Assembly (NCBI GenBank): GCA_964384915.1
Contig: CAYLMA010000014.1
Location: 1 to 64,000 of the forward strand
Direction: 5' to 3'
DNA length: 64,000 bases
Origin: Sulfurimicrobium sp964384915
GTDB lineage: Bacteria; Pseudomonadota; Gammaproteobacteria; Burkholderiales; Sulfuricellaceae
The position numbers were made by a program, and so were the translations under genes. The notes under the pieces were generated by a model. That model made no database searches. It had not been told where the DNA came from and worked only from the letters and a program-made list of their open reading frames with translations. Below, piece after piece: positions 16,930-25,299 of the stretch; positions within the stretch are counted from its first letter, which is position 1, and the number at the start of each line of letters is the position of its first letter.

Positions 16930-18324
16930 ATGCCCTTCATCCCTCACACCGAAGAAGACATCCAGGCTATGCTGGCACGTATCGGCGCGTCTTCCATCGA
17001 CGACCTGTTCGACGAAATTCCCGCCGAGCTGCGCAGCGGCCAGCTGACCGGCATCGCGCCCGGCATGGGGGAAATGGACATTTCCCGCCTGATGACCGAG
17101 CGCGCCGAGGCGGATGGCCGCTTTCTCAATTTTGCCGGCGCCGGCGCCTACGAGCATCACATTCCGGCGGCGGTATGGCAGATCGCCACGCGCGGCGAGT
17201 TCTATTCCGCCTACACGCCTTATCAGGCCGAGGCCAGCCAGGGCACGCTGCAATTGCTGTACGAATTCCAGACCATGATGGCATCCCTGACCGGGATGGA
17301 TGTGTCCAACGCCAGCCTCTACGACGGCGCTTCCGGCCTGGCCGAGGCGGCGCTGATGGCGGTGCGCGCGCACAAGACCTCGCGCCGCATCCTGATGCCG
17401 AAAAGCGTGCATCCGCTCTATCGCCGGGTGGTAAACAGCATCGTCAAGCACCAGAAAATCGAGCTGGTCGAACTGGATTACGACCCCGCGCAGGGCATCA
17501 CCGCGCTGCCGGAGGAAAAGGATTTCGCCGCGCTGGTCATCCCGCAGCCCAACTTCTTCGGCTGCCTGGAAGAGGTGGACGCCCTGACCGACTGGGCGCA
17601 CAGCCAGGGCGGCCTGGTCATCGGCCTGGTCAATCCGCTGGCGCTGGCGCTGCTCACCCCGCCCGGGCAATGGGGCGGCAAGGGCGCGGACATCGCGGTC
17701 GGCGAAGGCCAGCCGCTGGGTTCGCCGCTTTCCAGCGGCGGCCCCTATTTCGGCTTCATGTGCTGCAAGCAGGCGCTGGTGCGCCAGATGCCCGGCCGCA
17801 TCATCGGCCGCACCGTGGATCTGGACGGCAAGCCCGGCTTCGCGCTGACCCTGCAGGCGCGCGAGCAGCATATCCGCCGCGCCAAGGCGACCTCGAACAT
17901 CTGCTCCAACCAGGGGCTGATGGCCACCGCCGCCACCATCCACATGACGCTGCTCGGCCCGGACGGCCTGGAGCGCGTTGCTGCGGCGTGCCACGCCAAT
18001 ACCGTGACGCTGGCCGAGAGCCTGGTCAAAATCCAAGGCGTGAAGCGCGCCTTCACGCAGCCGGTTTTCCACGAAATCGTATTGCGCCTGCCGATTCCGG
18101 TCGGCGACGTGCTGCGCGCCATGGAAGCCCAGGGCATCGTCGGCGGTTTCGACCTGAGCCCGCATTATCCGGAACTGGGCCAGGCGATCCTGGTCTGCGC
18201 CACCGAGACCCGCACGCCGGCAGACCTGCAAAAATATGCCGAGCAACTGGAGCGCATCGTCTCCAGGCGCAGTTCCGGCCCCACCTGCACCAAGCTTGTA
18301 CCCACCGCCACCAGCAAGTGGTAA
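16930..18324 (+). CDS. gcvPA: glycine dehydrogenase (decarboxylating) subunit 1
   Basis: This 464-residue subunit is the N-terminal half of a split P protein, which decarboxylates glycine with PLP. It begins MPFIPHTEEDIQAMLARIG and carries FLNFAGAGAYEHHIPAAV, YTPYQAEASQGTLQ, SNASLYDGASGLAEAALMA and SNICSNQGLMATAATIH. Split P proteins occur in Gram-positives, archaea and many betaproteobacteria. Its partner gcvPB is the second gene downstream, with a thiol peroxidase gene in between. The PLP lysine lies in the gcvPB subunit. Confidence 0.97.
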   Translation: MPFIPHTEEDIQAMLARIGASSIDDLFDEIPAELRSGQLTGIAPGMGEMDISRLMTERAEADGRFLNFAGAGAYEHHIPAAVWQIATRGEFYSAYTPYQAEASQGTLQLLYEFQTMMASLTGMDVSNASLYDGASGLAEAALMAVRAHKTSRRILMPKSVHPLYRRVVNSIVKHQKIELVELDYDPAQGITALPEEKDFAALVIPQPNFFGCLEEVDALTDWAHSQGGLVIGLVNPLALALLTPPGQWGGKGADIAVGEGQPLGSPLSSGGPYFGFMCCKQALVRQMPGRIIGRTVDLDGKPGFALTLQAREQHIRRAKATSNICSNQGLMATAATIHMTLLGPDGLERVAAACHANTVTLAESLVKIQGVKRAFTQPVFHEIVLRLPIPVGDVLRAMEAQGIVGGFDLSPHYPELGQAILVCATETRTPADLQKYAEQLERIVSRRSSGPTCTKLVPTATSKW

Positions 18325-18339
18325 ATCAAGGAGATTGAC

Positions 18340-18843
18340 ATGGCAACCGTAACGCTCGAAGGCGAACCCCTCAATGTTGGCGGGCATTTTCCGCAGATCG
18401 GCGAAACCGGCCACAGCTTCATGCTGGTGGACAAGAACCTGAAGGACGTTTCGCTCAGCGAATTTGCCGGCAAGCGCAAGGTGCTGTCGGTCGTTCCCAG
18501 CATCGACACCCCGGTGTGCGCCACTTCCACCCGCGTTTTCAACCAGCGCGCGAGCGAGATGGGCAACACCGTGGTGCTGGTGATTTCCGCCGACCTGCCC
18601 TTTGCCCAAGCCCGTTTCTGCGGCGCGGAAGGCCTGGACAACGTGGTCATGCTCTCCACCATGCGCGGACGCGATTTCCACAAGGATTACGGCGTGATGA
18701 TCACCGACCCGCCGCTGTCCGGCCTGATGGCCCGCGCCGTGATCATCCTCGACGAAAACGACCGGGTGATTTATACCGAACTGGTGCCGGAAATCACCCA
18801 GGAACCGGATTACGATGCGGCGATCGCAGCCTTGCACCGGTAA
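18340..18843 (+). CDS. tpx: thiol peroxidase, atypical 2-Cys peroxiredoxin
   Basis: The 167-residue Tpx reduces hydroperoxides, especially alkyl peroxides, using thioredoxin. The peroxidatic cysteine is C60 in SIDTPVCATSTRVFN and the resolving cysteine C94 in ARFCGAEGLDN, as in E. coli Tpx (C61/C95). Length is standard. Its position between gcvPA and gcvPB, 15 bases after gcvPA, is unusual. It probably shares the gcv transcript. A 28-base perfect hairpin follows it. Confidence 0.97.
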   Translation: MATVTLEGEPLNVGGHFPQIGETGHSFMLVDKNLKDVSLSEFAGKRKVLSVVPSIDTPVCATSTRVFNQRASEMGNTVVLVISADLPFAQARFCGAEGLDNVVMLSTMRGRDFHKDYGVMITDPPLSGLMARAVIILDENDRVIYTELVPEITQEPDYDAAIAALHR

Positions 18844-18853
18844 AAAACCATTG

Positions 18854-18943
18854 AACCACGGAGGGCACGGAGAACACGGAGGTAAAACCAAGTTTTCTGC
18901 CAAGTTCTCGATTTTCTCCGTGTTCTCCGTGCCCTCCGTGGTT
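18854..18943. repeat. perfect 28-base inverted repeat of CACGGAGNN units (tpx-gcvPB gap)
   Basis: Bases 18854-18881 (AACCACGGAGGGCACGG and the next 11) are exactly reverse-complementary to 18916-18943. Each arm is made of nine-base units CACGGAGGG, CACGGAGAA, CACGGAG. The loop is 34 bases and itself T/C-rich. As RNA this would be a very stable stem within the gcv operon. There is no T-run directly after the stem. Confidence 0.95.
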
Positions 18944-18964
18944 AAACGCCTTTTTTGAAAAAAC

Positions 18965-20413
18965 ATGCTGATCTTCGAACTCTCCCAGCCCAAACGCCGC
19001 AACGCCGTCCAGGCGCCCGCCACCCTGGCCGCCTGCGGCGACATCCCCGCCCATTTGCGGCGCAAGCAGGCGCCGCTGCTGCCGGAAGTTTCCGAAATGG
19101 ACGCGGTGCGCCATTACACCCGGCTGTCGCAGAAGAATTTCTCCATCGACACCCACTTCTACCCACTCGGCTCCTGCACCATGAAGTACAACCCGCGCGC
19201 CTGCAACCAGCTCGCCATGCTGCCGCAGTTGCTGGCGCGCCACCCCATGAGCTCGGAAAACACCGGGCAGGGATTCCTGGCCTCCATGTTCGACCTGCAG
19301 GAAATGCTCAAGGAAGTGACCGGCATGGCCGCCGTCTCGCTTACCCCGATGGCCGGGGCGCAGGGGGAGTTTGCCGGGGTGGCGATGATCCGCGCCTACC
19401 ACGACGCGCGCGGCGACACGGCGCGCAGCGAGATCCTGGTGCCGGATGCGGCGCACGGCACCAACCCTGCAACGGCGGTAATGTGCGGCTACACGGTGCG
19501 CGAAATCCCCACCGACAGCGACGGCAACGTCGACCTGGATGCGCTGAAAGCGGCCGTCGGGCCGCAAACTGCAGGGCTGATGCTGACCAATCCGTCCACC
19601 CTGGGCGTATTCGAGAAAAGCATCCAGGACATCCAGCGCATCGTGCATGAAGCCGGCGGGCTGCTGTATTACGACGGCGCCAACCTCAACGCCATCTTGG
19701 GCCGGGTCAAGCCGGGCGACATGGGCTTCGACGTGATCCATCTCAACCTGCACAAGACCTTTTCCACCCCCCATGGCGGCGGCGGCCCCGGCGCCGGACC
19801 GGTGGGCGTGAGCCCGCGCCTCGAACCCTTCCTCCCCATCCCCATGGTGGCCAACGAAAAAGGGCGCTACCGCTGGCTCACGGAACAGGACCGCCCACAG
19901 AGCATCGGCCGCCTTTCCGCCTTCATGGGCAACGCCGGGGTACTGCTGCGCGCCTACGTCTATGGCCGCATGCTGGGCGCGCAGGGCATGCACCGCGTGG
20001 CGGAATTCGCCACCCTCAACGCCAATTATCTGATGGCGGAGCTGGCCCTGGCGGGATTCGACGTGGCTTTCGCCAAGCGCCGCGCCAGCCACGAATTCAT
20101 CATCACCCTGAAGAAGCTCAAGGACGAAACCGGCGTCACCGCCATGGACGTGGCGAAGCGCCTGCTGGACAAGGGCTTTCACGCCCCCACGACCTATTTC
20201 CCGATGCTGGTGCAGGAATGCCTGCTGATCGAGCCCACTGAAACCGAATCCAAGCAGACGCTCGACGCCTTCATCGCGGCGCTCAAGGAAATCCGCGACG
20301 AGGCCTACAGGCAGCCCGAACTGGTCAAGGGGGCGCCCTACTCCATGCCGGTGCGCCGCCTGGACGACGTCAAGGCAGCGCGGGAGCTTGACCTGGTGTG
20401 GCAGCGTAGCTAG
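18965..20413 (+). CDS. gcvPB: glycine dehydrogenase (decarboxylating) subunit 2
   Basis: The 482-residue C-terminal half of the split P protein holds the PLP-binding lysine in HLNLHKTFSTPHGGGG, just before the glycine-rich loop. Other landmarks are HYTRLSQKNFSIDTHFYPLG, SCTMKYNPR, DAAHGTNPATAVMCG and GLLYYDGANLNAILG. It begins ATGCTGATCTTCGAA shortly after the 28-base hairpin. A SPOR-domain gene follows 11 bases later. With gcvT, gcvH and gcvPA it supplies all but the shared lipoamide dehydrogenase (L protein), which is not in the window. Confidence 0.97.
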   Translation: MLIFELSQPKRRNAVQAPATLAACGDIPAHLRRKQAPLLPEVSEMDAVRHYTRLSQKNFSIDTHFYPLGSCTMKYNPRACNQLAMLPQLLARHPMSSENTGQGFLASMFDLQEMLKEVTGMAAVSLTPMAGAQGEFAGVAMIRAYHDARGDTARSEILVPDAAHGTNPATAVMCGYTVREIPTDSDGNVDLDALKAAVGPQTAGLMLTNPSTLGVFEKSIQDIQRIVHEAGGLLYYDGANLNAILGRVKPGDMGFDVIHLNLHKTFSTPHGGGGPGAGPVGVSPRLEPFLPIPMVANEKGRYRWLTEQDRPQSIGRLSAFMGNAGVLLRAYVYGRMLGAQGMHRVAEFATLNANYLMAELALAGFDVAFAKRRASHEFIITLKKLKDETGVTAMDVAKRLLDKGFHAPTTYFPMLVQECLLIEPTETESKQTLDAFIAALKEIRDEAYRQPELVKGAPYSMPVRRLDDVKAARELDLVWQRS

Positions 20414-20424
20414 GTGGGCATACA

Positions 20425-21096
20425 ATGAGTGCCTTCATGCGCTGGATGTTCGCGCTGCTGCTCATCGCCAACATCGCTTTCTTCACGGTGATGCAGCTGC
20501 CGCAGGGAAAATCCGGCAACGACTCGCTGGCCGGTCACGCGCCCTACCATGCAGAACAAATCCGCTTGCTGCCGGAAGCTGGTTCAACGCAAACGCAGCC
20601 TGCACAAGCAGAAGCCCCTCCGCAAATTTGCCTGGAGTGGGGGATGTTCTCCAAGCAGGAATTGGCCCGTGCGCAAAATGCGCTCAAGCCGCTGCAACTG
20701 GGGGAGGGTGCCATCACGCTGCGCAGCGCGCCGGAAAAAGCCAGCAAATACTGGGTGTATATTCCGCCGCTCAAGTCCAGGCCGGAAGCGCAGAAGAAGC
20801 AGGAGGAGCTGAAAGCGCTGGGTGTTGAGGACAGCCTGGTGTTGCAGGACAACAACAAATGGCGCTACGCCATTTCCCTGGGGGTGTTTTCCACCCAGGA
20901 AGCCGCCGACAAATTTCTCGCCGAGCTCCGCACCAAGAACAGCGTGAAATCCGCCAAGTCCGGGCCTCGCACCCTGGATGACGGCCCCGCCAGCATGCTT
21001 ATCAAGGCCAGCGGCGCGAATCTCGAAGCCAATCTGGTCAAGCTGAAACTGGATTTTCCGGGCACGGAACTGAAGGCCGTGCCCTGTTCGGATTAA
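20425..21096 (+). CDS. SPOR-domain membrane protein
   Basis: The 223-residue protein has one N-terminal membrane segment (WMFALLLIANIAFFTVMQL) and a periplasmic region. The C-terminal part contains SPOR-like repeats: YWVYIPPLKSRPEAQKKQEE and WRYAISLGVFSTQEAADKF. SPOR domains bind denuded glycan strands at the septum, so a role in cell division or wall remodelling is plausible. It follows gcvPB by 11 bases and its TAA overlaps the convergent CDGSH gene by four bases. Family assignment is good; the exact role is unknown. Confidence 0.8.
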   Translation: MSAFMRWMFALLLIANIAFFTVMQLPQGKSGNDSLAGHAPYHAEQIRLLPEAGSTQTQPAQAEAPPQICLEWGMFSKQELARAQNALKPLQLGEGAITLRSAPEKASKYWVYIPPLKSRPEAQKKQEELKALGVEDSLVLQDNNKWRYAISLGVFSTQEAADKFLAELRTKNSVKSAKSGPRTLDDGPASMLIKASGANLEANLVKLKLDFPGTELKAVPCSD

Positions 21097-21335
21097 ACCT
21101 CCAGGTTTTTGTGCGCCCCATCGCAAAATGGCGTCTTGGCACTGGCCTTGCAGCCACACAGCCAGACCTTGGTTTTCTCGCCCAATGAAAATTTCTGCGG
21201 AGAAAATTCACTGCCCTTGTGAGCACCGTCGCAGAAGGGCTGGGTCTTGGATTTGCCGCACGAACACCACCAGTAGTCACCGGCTTCGAGTTCCATGGCA
21301 TAGGGCGCGCGCTGGGCACAAACGGGTTTGCTCAT
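21093..21335 (-). CDS. CDGSH iron-sulfur protein with two CDGSH motifs
   Basis: The 80-residue protein contains two copies of the CxCx...FCDGAH pattern: CSCGKSKTQPFCDGAH and CGCKASAKTPFCDGAH. Each would bind a 2Fe-2S cluster with 3-Cys/1-His ligation. It resembles bacterial relatives of mammalian Miner2/CISD3, which also have two motifs. Such proteins are thought to be in electron or cluster transfer. It ends overlapping the convergent SPOR gene and lies downstream of the unusual HTH-ferredoxin-reductase gene, 44 bases away on the same strand, so cotranscription is likely. Confidence 0.92.
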   Translation of the reverse strand: MSKPVCAQRAPYAMELEAGDYWWCSCGKSKTQPFCDGAHKGSEFSPQKFSLGEKTKVWLCGCKASAKTPFCDGAHKNLEV

Positions 21336-21379
21336 TCAATTCTCCTCGGGATAAAGTGCCCCCATATTACCCTACTAAT

Positions 21380-22876
21380 TTACTTAACTAAACTGGAAAA
21401 TACGCGGCTCTTGGGCAAGCCGAGGCCAAGGAAGAAACTCTCAGAAACCATGACCGCCGACTCGGGACCGGCGAGATAGACATCTCCGGCCCGCAAATCA
21501 GGGCGTCCCTCGATAATTTCCTCCAGCATGGCACGCAGGTTTGCCTCGCGTTTGCCGCTCACGGCGCGCAAATCATAACCAGTGACCCTGGAGGAAAAGG
21601 TGAAATTATCCAGCGCATCCGCCCAGGCTCGCCCCATGTTCGGCATGTAGATGCTATCCACATCCGAGCCGATCCAGTAGAGATGGATGGCTTCGGCCTC
21701 ATCCAGCGACATGGCGTGTTCAATCAGGCTCTTGATCGGCGCAAAACCCGTGTCGAAAGCAATAAAATACAGCGGACGGGGTGATTTTTCCTGCAGGATG
21801 AATTCCCCCTGCGGACCCTCCACGTCCACCACTTCGCCGGTCTTGAGCTGGTTGAACACGTAATCGGAAAACAGGTTGCCCGGCAAGCGGCGCACATGAA
21901 AGTGCAGATTCCTCTCATCACAGGGGCAACTGGCGATCGGCAAATCGGCCGAGAGCGACTTGCCCAGTTGCAAAGTCGCATACTGCCCCGCCAGGAAGCG
22001 CAGGCGGCTGGTCCGCGGCGTCTGCAGATGCAGCAGGGCCATGTTGTGCGAGAGCGGTTCGATTGCCTTGACCTTGGCGGATATCTGCTGGAACGGAATG
22101 TCCTGGACGCTTCCGGCCACCGGCGCTTCAATTTCCACATCGGTCATTGCGGTGTTGGAACACAATAGTACATATCCCTGGCTCTTCTGCGTCTCGGGGA
22201 TCACGTAATCATGGTGGCGGATTTTCTTGATCTGACCCGACACCACTTTAGCCTTGCACAGGCCACAATTACCGTTGCTGCAGCCATAACTGAGCGGGAT
22301 GCCGGCGCGCAGCGCACCTTCCAGGATGGAGTCCTGCCCATCGATAAAAAAGTCGTGGCCGCTTGGCAGCACCCGCACATGGGCCGCCATCACCCGCAGG
22401 ATGCTGTCTCTTACTGCCAAGGGATTGAGGTAACCCGGCTCCATGGCTGCCGCCGCCTCATCCTTGAGCCAGGCCCTGAAGCCGGCCATAGAGCTCTTCA
22501 TCTCGTCTTTGCACTGCCCTTCGATTTCGCCCAATTTGTTTCTTAAACGATCCAGCAGGACATTGAACTGCCGGACCTGCGTCTGGCTATTGGCCAGTTC
22601 CGTGCTCAATTCCGTCACGCGGGCAGCGAGCACTTCCGCCTCCGGGAGGGCGCGCTCGAATACCCGCTTGCCGAACGCCCTTTCCTTGATGAAACGCACG
22701 CGGTCGAACTCGATGTTGTTTTCCAACTGGGCATCCGGGTAGGCCGCCAGAAGATCCTCCACCTTTACCGTGCCATCAAAGGATGGCATCTCGCCGTTCT
22801 GGATCTTTTTTTGCAATGCGCCGCGGGTGACGCCGATCAGGCGTGCCGCGCGGGATAGGGAAAGAAGATGATCCAT
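21380..22876 (-). CDS. HTH / coiled-coil / 2Fe-2S ferredoxin / FNR-like fusion protein
   Basis: The 498-residue product starts with an HTH-like segment (LSRAARLIGVTRGALQKKIQ, residues 7-26, then NGEMPSFDGTVKVEDLLAAYP), similar to MerR/excisionase folds. A helical, probably coiled-coil stretch follows (about 75-135). A plant-type ferredoxin with cysteines 199, 204, 207 and 239 and a ferredoxin-reductase-like module complete it. In that module the usual FAD motif RxYS is replaced by ADLPIAS, and the NAD(P) loop GGTG by FDTG in AFDTGFAPIKS, unlike its paralogue at 4135-5151. AAGGAG precedes the ATG. A redox-sensing regulator is an attractive guess but unproven. Confidence 0.8.
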   Translation of the reverse strand: MDHLLSLSRAARLIGVTRGALQKKIQNGEMPSFDGTVKVEDLLAAYPDAQLENNIEFDRVRFIKERAFGKRVFERALPEAEVLAARVTELSTELANSQTQVRQFNVLLDRLRNKLGEIEGQCKDEMKSSMAGFRAWLKDEAAAAMEPGYLNPLAVRDSILRVMAAHVRVLPSGHDFFIDGQDSILEGALRAGIPLSYGCSNGNCGLCKAKVVSGQIKKIRHHDYVIPETQKSQGYVLLCSNTAMTDVEIEAPVAGSVQDIPFQQISAKVKAIEPLSHNMALLHLQTPRTSRLRFLAGQYATLQLGKSLSADLPIASCPCDERNLHFHVRRLPGNLFSDYVFNQLKTGEVVDVEGPQGEFILQEKSPRPLYFIAFDTGFAPIKSLIEHAMSLDEAEAIHLYWIGSDVDSIYMPNMGRAWADALDNFTFSSRVTGYDLRAVSGKREANLRAMLEEIIEGRPDLRAGDVYLAGPESAVMVSESFFLGLGLPKSRVFSSLVK

Positions 22877-22925
22877 GCGAAGACTCCTTTATAGAGGCAG
22901 GAAAATCGTTGCCTGTTATCTTGAT

Positions 22926-22946
22926 ACAAATGCCAAGCATTCTCAA
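22926..22946 (-). promoter_or_regulatory. candidate promoter with Fur-box-like palindrome upstream of the HTH-ferredoxin gene
   Basis: On the minus strand, TTGAGA (22946-22941) could be a -35 box, with CAAGAT 17 bases downstream as a weak -10. The overlapping GAGAATGCTTGGCATTTGT agrees with the Fur consensus GATAATGATAATCATTATC at 11 of 19 positions by my count. This is marginal and may be chance. The gene begins at 22876 after AAGGAG. Confidence 0.25.
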
Positions 22947-23073
22947 TACCATTGTTTTTGAAAATATGCCCCACGCCGGCCACCAAGATTGACTTTTACC
23001 CGCGCCAAACTTACCCTTGCCCGGTGAATACTCCCGACGCCTGCTGACCCCGCCCTATCCAGGCATTTCCGAA

Positions 23074-24345
23074 ATGAACCCCGACCACAGTTTGCGCTCT
23101 TTACCCGACGAGCACCCATATACTATCCGGCTGAGCGAGGAAGCGGGCCGCTGCGTCGCTTGCGGCCTGTGCGTTCCCCATTGCCCGACCTATCGCAAAA
23201 CCCTCAACGAGGCAGATTCGCCGCGCGGGCGGATTTTCATGATGGCGGCCCTCTTGGAACAGCGCCTGCCGCTTTCGCCCGAAGTATTGCAGCACCTGGA
23301 TCTGTGCCTGACTTGCCGCGCCTGCGAGAATGCCTGCCCCTCGCAGGTGCGCTATGGCTGGCTGGCCGACAATATGCGGGCCTGGATCGAGCCGCAGCGG
23401 CACCGCCCGGCGGCACAACAACGGCTGCGGCGCATGCTGTTTGCCACGCTGCGCCGCCCGCGCCGGCTGCGTAGCGCGGCTTGGCTGCTGCGCGCCTACC
23501 AGGCATCCGGTTTGCAGCAACTGGCGCGAAAATCCGGCGCGCTTGCAGCACTCGGCCTGGAGCGGGCCGAGGCGCAACTGCCCGCCTTGCCAAAAACCCG
23601 CCCCCTGCATGGCATGCATGCCGCGCCCGGCACGCCGCGAGGCACCGTTGGCCTGTTTCTTGGATGCGTCGCCCAGCTGACCGACGCATCCACCCTGGGC
23701 GCAGCCATTTTCATCCTCAACCGGCTGGGCTATAGCGTTGATGTGCCGCGCGCTCAGGCCTGCTGCGGCGCGCTGCACCAACACAGCGGCGCCACCGGCG
23801 CGGCAAGGGAACTTGCAGACGAAAACCGGCGCGCCTTTGGAACGCCGGCTCTACAGGCCATCCTGCACGCCGCATCCGGCTGCGGCGCCACCCTGGCCGA
23901 GCAGGAGCCCTCTCTGCCGGCGCCCCTGCTTGACGTCAGCACCTTCCTCAGCCAGGCACAGGGCTGGGATCAGGCTCAAGTATCGCCATTGCAATTGACC
24001 ATCGCGGTGCATGAACCCTGTTCCAGCCGCAACGTCCTGCACGACCAGAATGCCGCTTATCAGCTGCTGCAGCGCATTCCCGGCGCCCGCATCATGCCTC
24101 TCGCCGGGAACGACCAGTGCTGCGGCGCGGCGGGCAGCTATGCGCTGGCCCAACCGGAAATGGCAGACTTGCTGTTGCGTGATAAAATCGAGGCAATCAA
24201 AGTCAGCGGCGCCCGCATCATCGCCACTTCCAATCCGGGCTGCGCCATGCATCTGGCAGCCGGACTCAGGGCAGAGGGCATCGCAATCGAAGTGCTGCAC
24301 CCGGTGCGCCTGGTGGCACGGCAAATGGGATATGAAAATGCTTGA
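23074..24345 (+). CDS. GlcF-like (Fe-S)-binding oxidoreductase subunit
   Basis: From the ATG at 23074 the product is 423 residues. An upstream TTG at 23017 has little support. It has two 4Fe-4S motifs near the N-terminus, CVACGLCVPHCPTYR and CLTCRACENACPSQV. Two CCG domains follow, with GLFLGCVAQ...ACCGALH and HEPCSSRNVL...DQCCGAAGSY. This is the layout of GlcF, the iron-sulfur subunit of glycolate oxidase, and of GlpC/LldE relatives. No glcD or glcE adjoins it, so the dehydrogenase partner is unclear. Its 3' end overlaps coq7 by 14 bases. Confidence 0.88.
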   Translation: MNPDHSLRSLPDEHPYTIRLSEEAGRCVACGLCVPHCPTYRKTLNEADSPRGRIFMMAALLEQRLPLSPEVLQHLDLCLTCRACENACPSQVRYGWLADNMRAWIEPQRHRPAAQQRLRRMLFATLRRPRRLRSAAWLLRAYQASGLQQLARKSGALAALGLERAEAQLPALPKTRPLHGMHAAPGTPRGTVGLFLGCVAQLTDASTLGAAIFILNRLGYSVDVPRAQACCGALHQHSGATGAARELADENRRAFGTPALQAILHAASGCGATLAEQEPSLPAPLLDVSTFLSQAQGWDQAQVSPLQLTIAVHEPCSSRNVLHDQNAAYQLLQRIPGARIMPLAGNDQCCGAAGSYALAQPEMADLLLRDKIEAIKVSGARIIATSNPGCAMHLAAGLRAEGIAIEVLHPVRLVARQMGYENA

Positions 24346-24964
24346 TCTGAACAAAGTCATCACCGAATTCGACAAGGGCCTGCGCACCCTGTTCGCCCAC
24401 GCCCCCACTCTGCGCCCCCTGCCGGGCAAGGACATTCCAGATGCGGAACTGAGCGCGGAAGAGAAACGCCATGCCGCGTCGCTCATGCGCATCAACCACA
24501 GCGGCGAAATATGCGCCCAGGCCCTGTATCAGGGGCAGGCGCTCACCGCCCGCAACCAGGAAGTGAAAGCCGCGCTGGAACAAGCCGCGTGGGAAGAAAC
24601 CGAGCATCTCAACTGGACCGAAACACGCATTGCCGAACTGGGAGGGCGCACCAGCCTGCTCAACCCGCTGTGGTACAGCGGCTCTCTCGCCCTGGGCGCG
24701 CTGGCTGGGGCGCTTGGAGACAAGTGGAATCTGGGTTTTCTGGCGGAAACCGAACGCCAGGTGGAAAGACATCTGGACAGTCATCTCGGCCTGCTTCCCC
24801 AACAGGACGAAAAAAGCCGCGCCATTCTGGAGCAGATGAAGAGCGACGAAATCCAGCATGCCAACACTGCGCTGGAACACGGCGGTGCTGAGCTTCCTCC
24901 GCCGGTGAAGGCGGCAATGAAACTGTCATCGAAGATCATGACCAAAACGGCTTACTGGGTTTGA
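24332..24964 (+). CDS. coq7: 2-polyprenyl-3-methyl-6-methoxy-1,4-benzoquinone monooxygenase (Coq7)
   Basis: The 210-residue di-iron hydroxylase acts in ubiquinone synthesis. The iron ligands are visible in RINHSGEICAQALYQGQ, EETEHLNWTETR, RQVERHLDSHL and DEIQHANTALEHGG. The frame extends far upstream inside the Fe-S gene, but ATG 24332 (MKMLDLNKVITEFDKGL) gives the family's normal N-terminus. It overlaps the GlcF-like gene by 14 bases and is followed two bases later by a DUF2322 gene. Coq7 usually replaces UbiF in betaproteobacteria. Confidence 0.95.
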   Translation: MKMLDLNKVITEFDKGLRTLFAHAPTLRPLPGKDIPDAELSAEEKRHAASLMRINHSGEICAQALYQGQALTARNQEVKAALEQAAWEETEHLNWTETRIAELGGRTSLLNPLWYSGSLALGALAGALGDKWNLGFLAETERQVERHLDSHLGLLPQQDEKSRAILEQMKSDEIQHANTALEHGGAELPPPVKAAMKLSSKIMTKTAYWV

Positions 24965-24966
24965 GC

Positions 24967-25284
24967 ATGGGAAGCTTCGCAGAAAACCTGGCGCAACTGG
25001 CCGATGCGGATAATTTCTCGAAACTGGAATTATTCGACGCCGCAGGCAAATCGGTCGCAGTGATCGAAAACAAACCCGGCAGCCAGGGCTCTCTCCGGGT
25101 GTATCTCCACCTTGCGGAAAAGTGGGGCGCCATCAATCCGGATGCAGCGCAGGAAGGGCTAACGCTTTACGCCGAGCATACCGGCGACGCGCGGCGGAAT
25201 CCCGGCAAGCATCCCAACATCGACCGCCTGTTCGAAATTATCGCCAGCGGAGCCACTTATTCCATACACCTCACCCCCGCATAG
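24967..25284 (+). CDS. DUF2322 family protein
   Basis: The 105-residue product matches DUF2322 by its pattern: MGSFAENLAQLADADN, SVAVIENKPGSQGSLRVY, HTGDARRNPGKHPNIDRLFE and a final YSIHL strand. Function is unknown. The ATG at 24967 is two bases after the coq7 stop; a TTG at 24961 overlaps that stop. The gene lies in a row with coq7 and a membrane-anchored protein, which suggests one transcript. Confidence 0.85.
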   Translation: MGSFAENLAQLADADNFSKLELFDAAGKSVAVIENKPGSQGSLRVYLHLAEKWGAINPDAAQEGLTLYAEHTGDARRNPGKHPNIDRLFEIIASGATYSIHLTPA

Positions 25285-25299
25285 CCGGTTCAGGTCTTT

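Noticed and set aside
18854..18943. Intrinsic terminator
   Set aside because: The stem is long and perfect but no T-run follows; it lies mid-operon.
24011..24331. A 317-residue fusion of coq7 with an upstream extension
   Set aside because: The extension lies out of frame inside the GlcF-like gene; the coq7 family starts at 24332.
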